Origin: an uncultured Amylibacter sp.
GTDB lineage: Bacteria > Pseudomonadota > Alphaproteobacteria > Rhodobacterales > Rhodobacteraceae
Assembly (NCBI GenBank): GCA_938001995.1
Contig: CALLAV010000175.1
Span: 1 to 6,711, forward strand
Direction: 5' to 3'
DNA length: 6,711 bases
Shown here: positions 1-5,629 of the stretch, one piece after another
Position numbering within the stretch: position 1 is the stretch's first letter
How the letters are laid out: each line of letters starts with the position of its first letter
Program-made: the position numbers and the translations under genes
Notes under the pieces: model-generated
What the model was told of the DNA's origin: nothing
The model's database searches: none
The model's input: only the letters and a program-made list of their open reading frames with translations

Positions 1-492
1 AATGTCATTGACGAAGCGGCCCAGCCTTGGGGTGTCAAAGTAACCCGCGTCGAAATCAAAGATCTTGCGCCGCCACCAGACATCAACGAAGCTATGGCCC
101 GTCAGATGAAGGCCGAGCGGAACAAACGTGCCGAAATCTTATCTGCAGAGGGTGCAAAGCAATCCGCAATCCTCAAGGCAGAAGGTGAGCGTGAGGCGCA
201 AATTCGCGAGGCAGAAGGCCGCAAACAAGCGGCCTTTCTGGATGCTGAAGCGCGCGAGCGTTCCGCCCAAGCCGAAGCCGAAGCAACGCGCATGGTATCC
301 GAAGCAATTGCAGCAGGTGACATTCAGGCTGTGAACTACTTCGTGGCCCAAAAATACACCGAAGCCCTGCGTGACGTAGCCGCTGGTCCATCGTCCAAGA
401 CAATCATGATTCCACTAGAGGCATCGTCCTTGATCGGGTCCATCGGTGGCATCGCCGACATTGCCAAAGCCGTAACTGGCGACAAGAAATAA
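1..492 (+). CDS. qmcA: SPFH/band 7 protein, QmcA (paraslipin) type, 3' part
   Basis: This is the C-terminal part of a membrane-anchored SPFH (stomatin/prohibitin/flotillin/HflK-C) protein. The frame is open from base 1, so the N-terminal membrane anchor and most of the SPFH domain lie outside the window. The first visible residues ([13 protein letters not shown], then PPPDINEAM) are the typical end of the SPFH domain. After them comes an Ala/Glu/Arg-rich helix with four 11-residue repeats beginning AEG or AEA. The tail matches what I recall of E. coli QmcA, notably [26 protein letters not shown], and [15 protein letters not shown]. By family knowledge these proteins form large membrane oligomers involved in protein or membrane quality control. 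The NfeD gene begins 9 nt after the stop, which is the classic SPFH-NfeD operon pairing. The family call is secure; the exact cellular role is not shown by the sequence. Confidence 0.93.
   Translation, partial: NVIDEAAQPWGVKVTRVEIKDLAPPPDINEAMARQMKAERNKRAEILSAEGAKQSAILKAEGEREAQIREAEGRKQAAFLDAEARERSAQAEAEATRMVSEAIAAGDIQAVNYFVAQKYTEALRDVAAGPSSKTIMIPLEASSLIGSIGGIADIAKAVTGDKK
145..276 (+). repeat. Four tandem 11-residue (hendecad) coiled-coil repeats in the SPFH protein
   Basis: Four consecutive 33-bp units encode [33 protein letters not shown] and [11 protein letters not shown], followed by AEATRM. The repeat is clear in the protein and diverged in the DNA, so it is an old structural repeat, not a recent tandem duplication. 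An 11-residue period favours a nearly straight or right-handed coiled coil. This fits the long helix through which SPFH proteins assemble. Confidence 0.85.
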
Positions 493-501
493 GGAGCACA
501 C

Positions 502-972
502 ATGCCGTTTTTAGACGTACTCGAAGGACTATCACCTTGGTGGTGGGTCGCCGCAGCTTTTGCCCTTGGCGCGCTCGAAATGATCACGGGCACGGCCGTT
601 TTGATCTGGGTGGCTCTTGCCACTCTGGTCATGGCAATTCTGAACGCGCTGGTGCCCACCTTGTCGGGTGAATTGCAAGTCGCGCTGTTTGCCGCGCTGT
701 CCATGGCGATCACATTTGCAGGTCGCTGGGCGATGCAGCGGTTTGGCGATGGTGGGGCAACCCATGCGACATTGAACCGACGTTCCAACCACTTGATCGG
801 GCGCACGGCCAAGGTTCTGGATTATGACGCGGGCTCCAACTCTGGCGCTGTCGAAATCGAAGGCATGCGCTGGCGTGCCACTTGGGCGGCGGGTCAGGCT
901 TCTGCAACTGGTGAAACTGTTCGCGTTCGTGCGGCTAGCGGCATGAACCTAACGGTTGAAACCGTCGCTTAA
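502..972 (+). CDS. NfeD family membrane protein
   Basis: This is a 156-residue short-form NfeD-like protein without the N-terminal serine protease (ClpP-like) domain of long NfeD. Three hydrophobic helices are visible at about residues 12-30, 32-52 and 57-74. A soluble C-terminal segment of about 65 residues follows, containing LNRRSNHLIGRTAKV (91-105) and GMRWRATW (121-128), as expected for the small OB-fold NfeD domain. Family knowledge pairs such proteins with an SPFH partner, where they are thought to help membrane assembly or quality control. E. coli ybbJ beside qmcA is the same arrangement. The start is supported by AAGGAG at 491-496, five bases before the ATG and overlapping the stop of the upstream gene, so the two genes are very probably co-transcribed. 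The gene ends 4 nt short of the convergent cyclotransferase gene. Confidence 0.92.
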   Translation: MPFLDVLEGLSPWWWVAAAFALGALEMITGTAVLIWVALATLVMAILNALVPTLSGELQVALFAALSMAITFAGRWAMQRFGDGGATHATLNRRSNHLIGRTAKVLDYDAGSNSGAVEIEGMRWRATWAAGQASATGETVRVRAASGMNLTVETVA

Positions 973-976
973 CACA

Positions 977-1519
977 TCAGGCTGATAGGGTGCGAACCCT
1001 GTCAGCCAACCAATCCAGATCAGGGTCTTGCAACCCAATCTTGGCCAGCCCTTCTGCGGTATTGTACAAATATTCCGTATTTGGCCCACGCCCCCCAACA
1101 GCACTGGCAATCACCTGCGCCTGTTTTTCGAGCGCCATGCCACCGCAATATTGTTCATGACTGCGGTCCACGACATAGGCCACACAATCCACACCCCGTC
1201 CATCGCGCAATGTGATTGGATGGACCTCTTCCAAATAAGCAGATGAAATCAACTCCCGTTCGCGCAGATAATCGATGGTCGCCTGTGCCGTTTCGGGGGG
1301 CACAAAAAACGCCACTCCGTCGCAGTACGCATCCTCTGCTGCGTCCAGTGCCAGAACCAAACCAGGGTCCTCAACCGTGCCGCGATGATGGACCGACCAC
1401 ATGCAAAAGCTGCGTGAAAACCCGTCCATTCGGGCAATCTGACGCTCGGAAAAGTCGAACCCTGGTTGCCATACCAATGATCCGTACCCAAATACCCAGA
1501 AACCTTCGGTTATATTCAT
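977..1519 (-). CDS. Gamma-glutamylcyclotransferase, ChaC-like
   Basis: The product is predicted to cleave gamma-glutamyl compounds to 5-oxoproline. In the ChaC branch the substrate is glutathione, giving Cys-Gly, in the cytosol. The N-terminus carries the glycine-rich substrate loop FGYGSLVWQPGF (residues 11-22 counting from the upstream GTG at 1522). YLRERE (85-90) matches the family YLxxRE motif, whose final Glu (E90) is the likely catalytic acid/base. GGRGPNTEYLYNT (143-155) is a typical C-terminal block. At about 180 residues it is short but within the bacterial range. Two starts are adjacent, GTG at 1522 and ATG at 1519. I chose the ATG because AAGGTG (1532-1527) lies 7 nt before it but only 4 nt before the GTG. 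The last codons contain the hairpin at 980-1007. Substrate preference (glutathione or another gamma-glutamyl compound) cannot be read from the sequence. Confidence 0.88.
   Translation of the reverse strand: MNITEGFWVFGYGSLVWQPGFDFSERQIARMDGFSRSFCMWSVHHRGTVEDPGLVLALDAAEDAYCDGVAFFVPPETAQATIDYLRERELISSAYLEEVHPITLRDGRGVDCVAYVVDRSHEQYCGGMALEKQAQVIASAVGGRGPNTEYLYNTAEGLAKIGLQDPDLDWLADRVRTLSA
980..1007 (+). terminator. 12-bp hairpin with GCGA tetraloop just past the nfeD-like stop
   Basis: The arms GGCTGATAGGGT (980-991) and ACCCTGTCAGCC (996-1007) pair over 12 bp around the loop GCGA (992-995), a GNRA tetraloop. In the plus-strand RNA every position pairs, with one G-U wobble (986/1001). In the minus-strand RNA that pair becomes an A-C mismatch and the loop becomes TCGC, so the fold is better on the plus strand. 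It begins 8 nt after the stop at 972, where a 3'-end structure for the SPFH-NfeD transcript would be expected. It lies wholly within the last codons of the convergent cyclotransferase gene. No T-tract follows on either strand, so it may protect the 3' end or act with Rho instead of being a canonical intrinsic terminator. Confidence 0.6.
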
Positions 1520-1525
1520 CACTAG

Positions 1526-1532
1526 TCACCTT
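1526..1532 (-). promoter_or_regulatory. Shine-Dalgarno deciding the cyclotransferase start
   Basis: Read on the minus strand this is AAGGTGA. Its AAGGTG core is 7 nt from the ATG at 1519 and 4 nt from the GTG at 1522, which favours the ATG. The two choices differ by one residue only. Confidence 0.6.
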
Positions 1533-1542
1533 GTTTCAGGCT

Positions 1543-1572
1543 GCTATAACCCGCTGCAAATAGAAATGAAAA
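1543..1572 (-). promoter_or_regulatory. Possible promoter of the cyclotransferase gene
   Basis: In the 65-base divergent gap the minus strand reads TTTTCA (1572-1567), an 18-bp spacer, then TATAGC (1548-1543). Each hexamer matches 4 of 6 bases of the sigma70 consensus. The start point would fall near 1536, giving a short leader just before the Shine-Dalgarno. The match is weak and alphaproteobacterial promoters are often poorly conserved. I see no comparable promoter for the divergent plus-strand gene, although one must lie here or inside the cyclotransferase coding region. Confidence 0.25.
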
Positions 1573-1584
1573 GGGGCCACGCCC

Positions 1585-2592
1585 ATGGTTCGCACGTTCT
1601 TTGGTCTTTTGATCCTCGTCACTGTCGGCTGGTCTGGCTATTGGTTTGTAGGATCGTCCGCGCAGCAATCTGGTTTGGAAACATGGCTAGAGGAACGCCG
1701 CGCCGCCGGATGGGTCGCGGATTATGACGATTTGGCGGTGCAGGGTTATCCCAGTCGTTTTGATACGAAGATCACAAACCTGAACCTTGCTGATCCAAAA
1801 TCAGGCTGGTCGTGGAAAACACCTGTCTTTCAGGTCCTGATGCTCAGCTATAAACCCAACCACGTGATTGCGGTTTTGCCCCCTGAACATGTTGTGGCGA
1901 CACCCAATGAACGTATCACTGTGAACTCTGACGTGATCCGCTCTAGCATCAAGTTTGACGCAGGTACGGACCTCGCGCTGAATGCGCTAACAGGGGAAAT
2001 GTCGAATGTCTCGTTGACCTCTACCAAAGGCTGGACCTCCGAACTCAAGACCGCAAAGCTGGCGACACGCCAAACAGCGGGCCAAGAAAACTCCCACGAC
2101 ATCTTCTTTCAAGCGGATGGTGTGAAACCCGCGCGCATCTTTACGAAACTAATTGACCCTGACAGCCAACTCCCCGACGTTTTCGACACCATGCGCGTGG
2201 ACGTAACCGCAGGTTTTGACGCCCCTTGGGACCGCCATGCGGTGGAAGGAAAGAAGCCCGAAATCACAGCGCTAACCGTCAAAGACGTCTCTGCGACATG
2301 GGGCGAAATGAGCTTTGAGGCCACGGGTGATGTCACCTTTGACGCCGCTGGAACGCCAACAGGTAAGATTTCGGTTCGGGCGAAAAACTGGAAAGATATG
2401 ATCACGCTCGGCGTTAGCGCGGGCGCGATCCCGGCGGAAATGCAAAGCACATTGGAAGGCGGCCTTGGTCTGTTGGCGCGTCTGTCTGGCAACCCCGATA
2501 CAATCGACGCGCCATTGTCGTTTAAGAACGGATTTATCTCGCTCGGTCCGATCCCGATTGGCCGCGCACCAGCCATTCGGTTTAACCCTTAG
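1585..2592 (+). CDS. DUF2125 domain-containing membrane-anchored protein
   Basis: This 335-residue protein is of unknown function. An uncleaved-looking hydrophobic segment at residues 4-22 is followed directly by a periplasmic-type body with no further membrane helix, so I infer an inner-membrane anchor with the bulk outside. Features I associate with DUF2125 proteins of Rhodobacterales are the early GYPSRFD motif (54-60), a beta-rich middle with alternating hydrophobic residues, and the C-terminal SFKNGFISLGPIPIG (312-326). The last block resembles AsmA-like proteins, in which a beta-rich domain lies against the membrane, but that is only a structural suggestion. The start is supported by AAGGGG at 1571-1576, eight bases before the ATG. 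It is transcribed alone, divergent from the cyclotransferase gene and convergent with the extensin-like gene, so its neighbours give no functional clue. Confidence 0.85.
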   Translation: MVRTFFGLLILVTVGWSGYWFVGSSAQQSGLETWLEERRAAGWVADYDDLAVQGYPSRFDTKITNLNLADPKSGWSWKTPVFQVLMLSYKPNHVIAVLPPEHVVATPNERITVNSDVIRSSIKFDAGTDLALNALTGEMSNVSLTSTKGWTSELKTAKLATRQTAGQENSHDIFFQADGVKPARIFTKLIDPDSQLPDVFDTMRVDVTAGFDAPWDRHAVEGKKPEITALTVKDVSATWGEMSFEATGDVTFDAAGTPTGKISVRAKNWKDMITLGVSAGAIPAEMQSTLEGGLGLLARLSGNPDTIDAPLSFKNGFISLGPIPIGRAPAIRFNP

Positions 2593-2594
2593 GC

Positions 2595-3557
2595 CTATTT
2601 GCAGTAGGTCCCGCCACCACGATGCTGCGCCACATCAAAATGGAAATGGTCCTGATGAAAACGGTTTGCGTTTGGGCCAAGCACAGTTTTGAACGGCCCG
2701 CAGGCGGTTTTGTGTAGTTGTTTCAGTACACTCCCTTTGGAGCGGCTCCGCCAATCGCGCAACACGGATAGGGTCGTGCCGTCTTTTAGAACAAATCCCG
2801 CGATATCAAGTGCGTTGCCTTTTGCGTGCTCGGACAAACGCCCGTTTTTGGCACTATTGCGGTTGCGGCACGCATACCCGCCGATCACTTGTACCTTGGC
2901 CAACCCACCACCTTTACGACCCACCGCAGGTTTCGCGCTCTTTTGAACCCATTTGTAAAACGCTGTGGCCGTATTACAACCAATAGACACCTCGCGCGTC
3001 ATCTTCACGCCGTCCACTTCGGTCAGTTTTACGGGGTTCTTAACCCCACATCCGCCTTTGCCAGAAATCCGTTTTACGTGATAGCCGCGCAAGCCGTTGA
3101 TTCCACAGACAGACCCCTTCTTCTTGTAGCGCACTGGCTTTTCGGCACGGCGCGATTTTTTAGGCTGCAACAGGGCTGTTCTCAATTTGCGCGGCCGCTT
3201 TTTGGGGCGCAAGGACTTGGCTACGGCAAGGGGGCTGGTGACGGTCACAACGCCCGTTTGCGTTTGGGCGACGACGTTTTTCAGGGGCGAGGTTTTCGTC
3301 ACTTTGCGCGCGCTGATGTCAGCAGCAATGGTTTGCTCTACCACAACCTTTTGCACCGCAGAATGCGTGGCAGACGCCCCGCGTTTGGGCCGAACTTTGG
3401 GACGCAAAGAAACAAAAGGTGCAGCAGTTTTGGTAAATTTCGACTCAATCGCAGCAGGACGCAGAACCGGGCGCAGTGATGTATCAACCGCTTGCGCAGC
3501 CGCGATGCTTGGCCCAAAGGCTAGTAGCACACCCATCACAATGCCCCCAAAACGCAT
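2595..3557 (-). CDS. Secreted extensin-like C-terminal domain protein with a zinc-peptidase-like site
   Basis: This 320-residue exported protein begins with a signal peptide (basic MR, hydrophobic core to about residue 20, likely cleavage after AQA at 23). A strongly basic, Pro/Arg/Lys-rich linker follows (about 24-148) with three SLRPxxRP repeats. The C-terminal part (about 150-320) matches the bacterial extensin-like C-terminal family. It has six cysteines (151, 170, 194, 230, 286, 319), which suggests disulfides in the periplasm. It also has SEHAKGNALDI (H244, D251) and HQDHFHFD (H304, H306). The H-x6-D plus H-x-H pattern resembles the zinc site of LAS-type (M15-like) peptidoglycan peptidases, so I infer a cell-wall hydrolase; that activity is not established by sequence. 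The ATG directly follows the tyrA stop. The Shine-Dalgarno lies inside tyrA, so the gene is probably translationally coupled to it. No plant extensin function is implied. Confidence 0.88.
   Translation of the reverse strand: MRFGGIVMGVLLAFGPSIAAAQAVDTSLRPVLRPAAIESKFTKTAAPFVSLRPKVRPKRGASATHSAVQKVVVEQTIAADISARKVTKTSPLKNVVAQTQTGVVTVTSPLAVAKSLRPKKRPRKLRTALLQPKKSRRAEKPVRYKKKGSVCGINGLRGYHVKRISGKGGCGVKNPVKLTEVDGVKMTREVSIGCNTATAFYKWVQKSAKPAVGRKGGGLAKVQVIGGYACRNRNSAKNGRLSEHAKGNALDIAGFVLKDGTTLSVLRDWRSRSKGSVLKQLHKTACGPFKTVLGPNANRFHQDHFHFDVAQHRGGGTYCK
3186..3479 (-). repeat. Three spaced SLRPxxRP motifs in the extensin-like linker
   Basis: The motifs are SLRPVLRP (residues 27-34), SLRPKVRPKR (50-59) and SLRPKKRPRK (115-124), in the linker between the signal peptide and the catalytic-type domain. 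The spacing is uneven, and the intervening sequence is basic and of low complexity. Such a segment could bind the anionic cell wall or outer-membrane surface, or simply act as a spacer. Confidence 0.8.
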
Positions 3558-4481
3558 TTAGCTGTCCTTTTTCCCTGCGCGACCAAAATCATCCGCTGCC
3601 GTATCGTGACCCGCTTCAATGATGCCACGCCGAATGGCGCGTGTGCGGGTGAAATGTTCGAACAATTGTTCTCCGTCTCCACGCCGAATGGCCCGTTGCA
3701 GATCGAACAGCTCTTCCGTGAAGCGCCCTAAAACATCTAACGTGGCTTCTTTGTTGTTCAAAAACACATCGCGCCACATGGTTGGATCAGACGCCGCAAT
3801 CCGTGTGAAATCGCGAAAACCACCTGTGGAAAATTCGATGACTTCTTTATCTGTCACACGTTCCAGATCATCGGCCACACCCACCATTGTGTAGGCAATC
3901 AAATGGGGCACGTGACTTGTCACCGAGAGCACCAAATCATGACGTTCAGGTTCCATCACATCAACCTTCGCACCGAGCCGTTCCCAATAAGTGCGCAGCT
4001 TAGCCACTTCACCTGTGTCCGCATCACCAACAGGTGTCAGGATCGTCCACTTACCGTCAAACAGCTCCGTAAAGCCTGCGTTTGGGCCTGAATTTTCTGT
4101 GCCTGCAATCGGATGCGCGGGAATGAAATGCACACCTTCGGGAATATGTTCGCCTACCATATCGATGACTTTGGCTTTAACCGAGCCCACGTCGGAAACC
4201 ACGGTCCCTGCTTTCAGCGCAGGCGCGATCTCTGCGGCTACATCCCCCATCACGCCAACAGGCACACAAAGGACAACCAAATCCGCATCCGCCACGGCCT
4301 CAGCCGCCGTATCACAAACCGCGTCCACCAGACCGAGCTTCAGCGCAGTGTTCCGCGTTTCGCTTGACCGTGCATGGCCGACGATTTGGCTTGCCAGTCC
4401 CGCGCGTTTCATCGCCAGCCCCATGGACCCGGCAATCAAGCCAAGGCCAATCAGCGCAACTTTGTCATAAATCTGTGTCAC
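3558..4481 (-). CDS. tyrA: Prephenate/arogenate (cyclohexadienyl) dehydrogenase
   Basis: The enzyme oxidatively decarboxylates prephenate or arogenate with NAD(P)+ in tyrosine synthesis. The 307-residue protein opens with a Rossmann fingerprint GLGLIAGS (12-19). It continues with VVLCVPVG (69-76), SDVGSVK (96-102), HPIAGTE (123-129), HDLVLSVTSHVPHLIAY (181-197, with the conserved active-site histidines of the family) and the helical FSTGGFRDFTRIA segment (217-229). No chorismate mutase or ACT domain is fused, so it is the stand-alone dehydrogenase form, and feedback control by a C-terminal ACT domain is absent. The start is GTG at 4481, overlapping the hisC stop as GTGA. Its own Shine-Dalgarno is poor, so it probably depends on coupling. 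Prephenate versus arogenate and NAD versus NADP preference cannot be decided by eye. Confidence 0.94.
   Translation of the reverse strand: MTQIYDKVALIGLGLIAGSMGLAMKRAGLASQIVGHARSSETRNTALKLGLVDAVCDTAAEAVADADLVVLCVPVGVMGDVAAEIAPALKAGTVVSDVGSVKAKVIDMVGEHIPEGVHFIPAHPIAGTENSGPNAGFTELFDGKWTILTPVGDADTGEVAKLRTYWERLGAKVDVMEPERHDLVLSVTSHVPHLIAYTMVGVADDLERVTDKEVIEFSTGGFRDFTRIAASDPTMWRDVFLNNKEATLDVLGRFTEELFDLQRAIRRGDGEQLFEHFTRTRAIRRGIIEAGHDTAADDFGRAGKKDS
3565..3569 (-). promoter_or_regulatory. Shine-Dalgarno for the extensin-like gene inside the tyrA 3' end
   Basis: AAGGA on the minus strand lies 7 nt before the ATG at 3557, within the last tyrA codons (G-K-K-D-S-stop). Termination at the tyrA TAA (3560-3558) leaves the ribosome exactly at the next start, which supports coupled translation. 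Confidence 0.7.
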
Positions 4482-5572
4482 GCCTCAACCCAACTCTCTT
4501 TGAACTCTTGCAGCACTTGAACCACACGTTTGCAATCCGCACCTTTGCCCACAGTAATCCGCAGGCACTCTGACAGACCATAGCTTTTCACCGCCCGCAC
4601 AATCAGCCCTGCATCGCCAAGCGCTTTATCCGCTGCATCGGCCTCTGTTTCCGATCCAAATCGTGCCAGCACAAAATTTGTCTGGCTCGCGTCACAGGCA
4701 ATGCCCATTCCCAACAGCTTTTCACGCAAGAACTCCGCCCATTGCGCGTTCGTTTCACGGCACTTCTGCGTGTAATCCACATCGCGAACGGCTGCTTCGC
4801 CTGCCGCCAAAACACTGGCGTTCACGTTGAACGGCCCCCGCATGCGGTGCAGTGTGTTCACGATCTCCGCTGGGCCGTATCCCCAGCCAAGCCGCAGGCC
4901 GCCCAGCCCATAAATTTTCGAAAACGTGCGCGTCATGAACACATTCTCGCGCTCCTCGACCAGACTTGCGTGCCCATCAAAGCCCTCAACGAACTCCGCA
5001 TAAGCCCCGTCGAGCACCAACAAAGTGTGGTCGGGCAACCCGTCAGCCAATCGCGCCACGTCATCATCAGAGATCATGGTCCCCGTTGGATTGTTTGGAT
5101 TGGCAATAAACACCAGCTTTGTCTTCTCATTCGCAGCCGCCAACAGCGCATCCACATCCGTGCGCCGCTCCTTTTCAGGAACCGCCACAGGGGTCGCACC
5201 CGCACCTTGTGCGCAAAGTTTGTACATTAGGAAGCCATGTTCGGTGAACAGAACCTCATCGCCTTGCCCTGCATAGGCCTGACACAGAAACGAGATCAGT
5301 TCGTCTGACCCGTTAGAACAGATCACCCGATCCGCATCGACGCCATGTACTTCGGCAATGGCCATGCGCAGTTCAGTATGATCGCCAGACGGATACACAT
5401 GCAATTCACCGGCCATCGCGCGATAGGCTTGCTTGGCGGCTTCGGACGGCCCCCAAGGATTTTCATTGCTCGACAGCTTGATCGTGTTGGATTGCCCTTT
5501 GATGTGGCCTTTGCCGCCCACATAAAGCTCGATATCCATCACCCCTGGCTGTGGTTTAATGCGCGTCGTCAT
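4478..5572 (-). CDS. hisC: Histidinol-phosphate / aromatic aminotransferase
   Basis: This is a 364-residue fold-type I PLP aminotransferase, the usual HisC length. Visible landmarks are SSNENPWGPS (34-43), SNGSDELI (86-93), the NPNNPTG signature (158-164), the PLP-phenol contacts D188 and Y191, the Schiff-base lysine K219 in TFSKIYGLGGLRLGW, and the substrate carboxylate arginine R338 in CLRITVG. HisC converts imidazole-acetol phosphate to histidinol phosphate with glutamate as donor. Enzymes of this group encoded beside tyrA, as described in Zymomonas, also transaminate aromatic substrates, so a dual role in tyrosine/phenylalanine synthesis is a reasonable inference. The ATG at 5572 has GAGGGA (5584-5579) 6 nt upstream. 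It lies 57 nt after priA and overlaps tyrA by 4 bases. No convincing promoter is visible in the gap, so transcription may come from upstream or from within priA. Confidence 0.94.
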   Translation of the reverse strand: MTTRIKPQPGVMDIELYVGGKGHIKGQSNTIKLSSNENPWGPSEAAKQAYRAMAGELHVYPSGDHTELRMAIAEVHGVDADRVICSNGSDELISFLCQAYAGQGDEVLFTEHGFLMYKLCAQGAGATPVAVPEKERRTDVDALLAAANEKTKLVFIANPNNPTGTMISDDDVARLADGLPDHTLLVLDGAYAEFVEGFDGHASLVEERENVFMTRTFSKIYGLGGLRLGWGYGPAEIVNTLHRMRGPFNVNASVLAAGEAAVRDVDYTQKCRETNAQWAEFLREKLLGMGIACDASQTNFVLARFGSETEADAADKALGDAGLIVRAVKSYGLSECLRITVGKGADCKRVVQVLQEFKESWVEA

Positions 5573-5589
5573 CTGTCTTCCCTCAAAGT

Positions 5590-5612
5590 CTGCGCGATAT
5601 GTAGCGCCGCAG
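5590..5612 (-). terminator. Modest hairpin between priA and hisC
   Basis: Read on the minus strand, CTGCGGCG (5612-5605) pairs with CGCGCAG (5596-5590) around an 8-nt loop. This gives 7 bp with one bulged G. It lies 17 nt past the priA stop and just upstream of the hisC Shine-Dalgarno. There is no clear T-tract. It could reduce read-through from priA or shape the hisC leader, but a chance fold in GC-rich DNA is equally possible. Confidence 0.25.
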
Positions 5613-5629
5613 CCCCGCCCTTGAAAGAG

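Noticed and set aside
336..812. Minus-strand open frame of 158 residues
   Set aside because: It overlaps the well-supported SPFH and NfeD genes and its product has no recognisable features.
1520..1584. Plus-strand promoter TATAAC (1545-1550) for the DUF2125 gene
   Set aside because: No acceptable -35 hexamer lies 16-18 bp upstream, so I do not call it.
2592..2610. Hairpin GGCCTA / TAGGTC as terminator of the DUF2125 gene
   Set aside because: It has only 6 bp, one of them a wobble, a 7-nt loop and no T-tract. That is too weak to call.
2826..3479. Plus-strand open frame of 217 residues
   Set aside because: It is antisense to the extensin-like gene, which has a signal peptide and conserved motifs. 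The frame's own product shows no domain or credible ribosome site.
2671..3518. 12-bp inverted repeat TTTGGGCCAAGC (2671-2682) and its complement (3507-3518) near both ends of the extensin-like gene
   Set aside because: Both copies lie inside coding sequence (GP-N/L-type codons and the signal peptide region). There is no transposase or target duplication, so chance is the simpler explanation.
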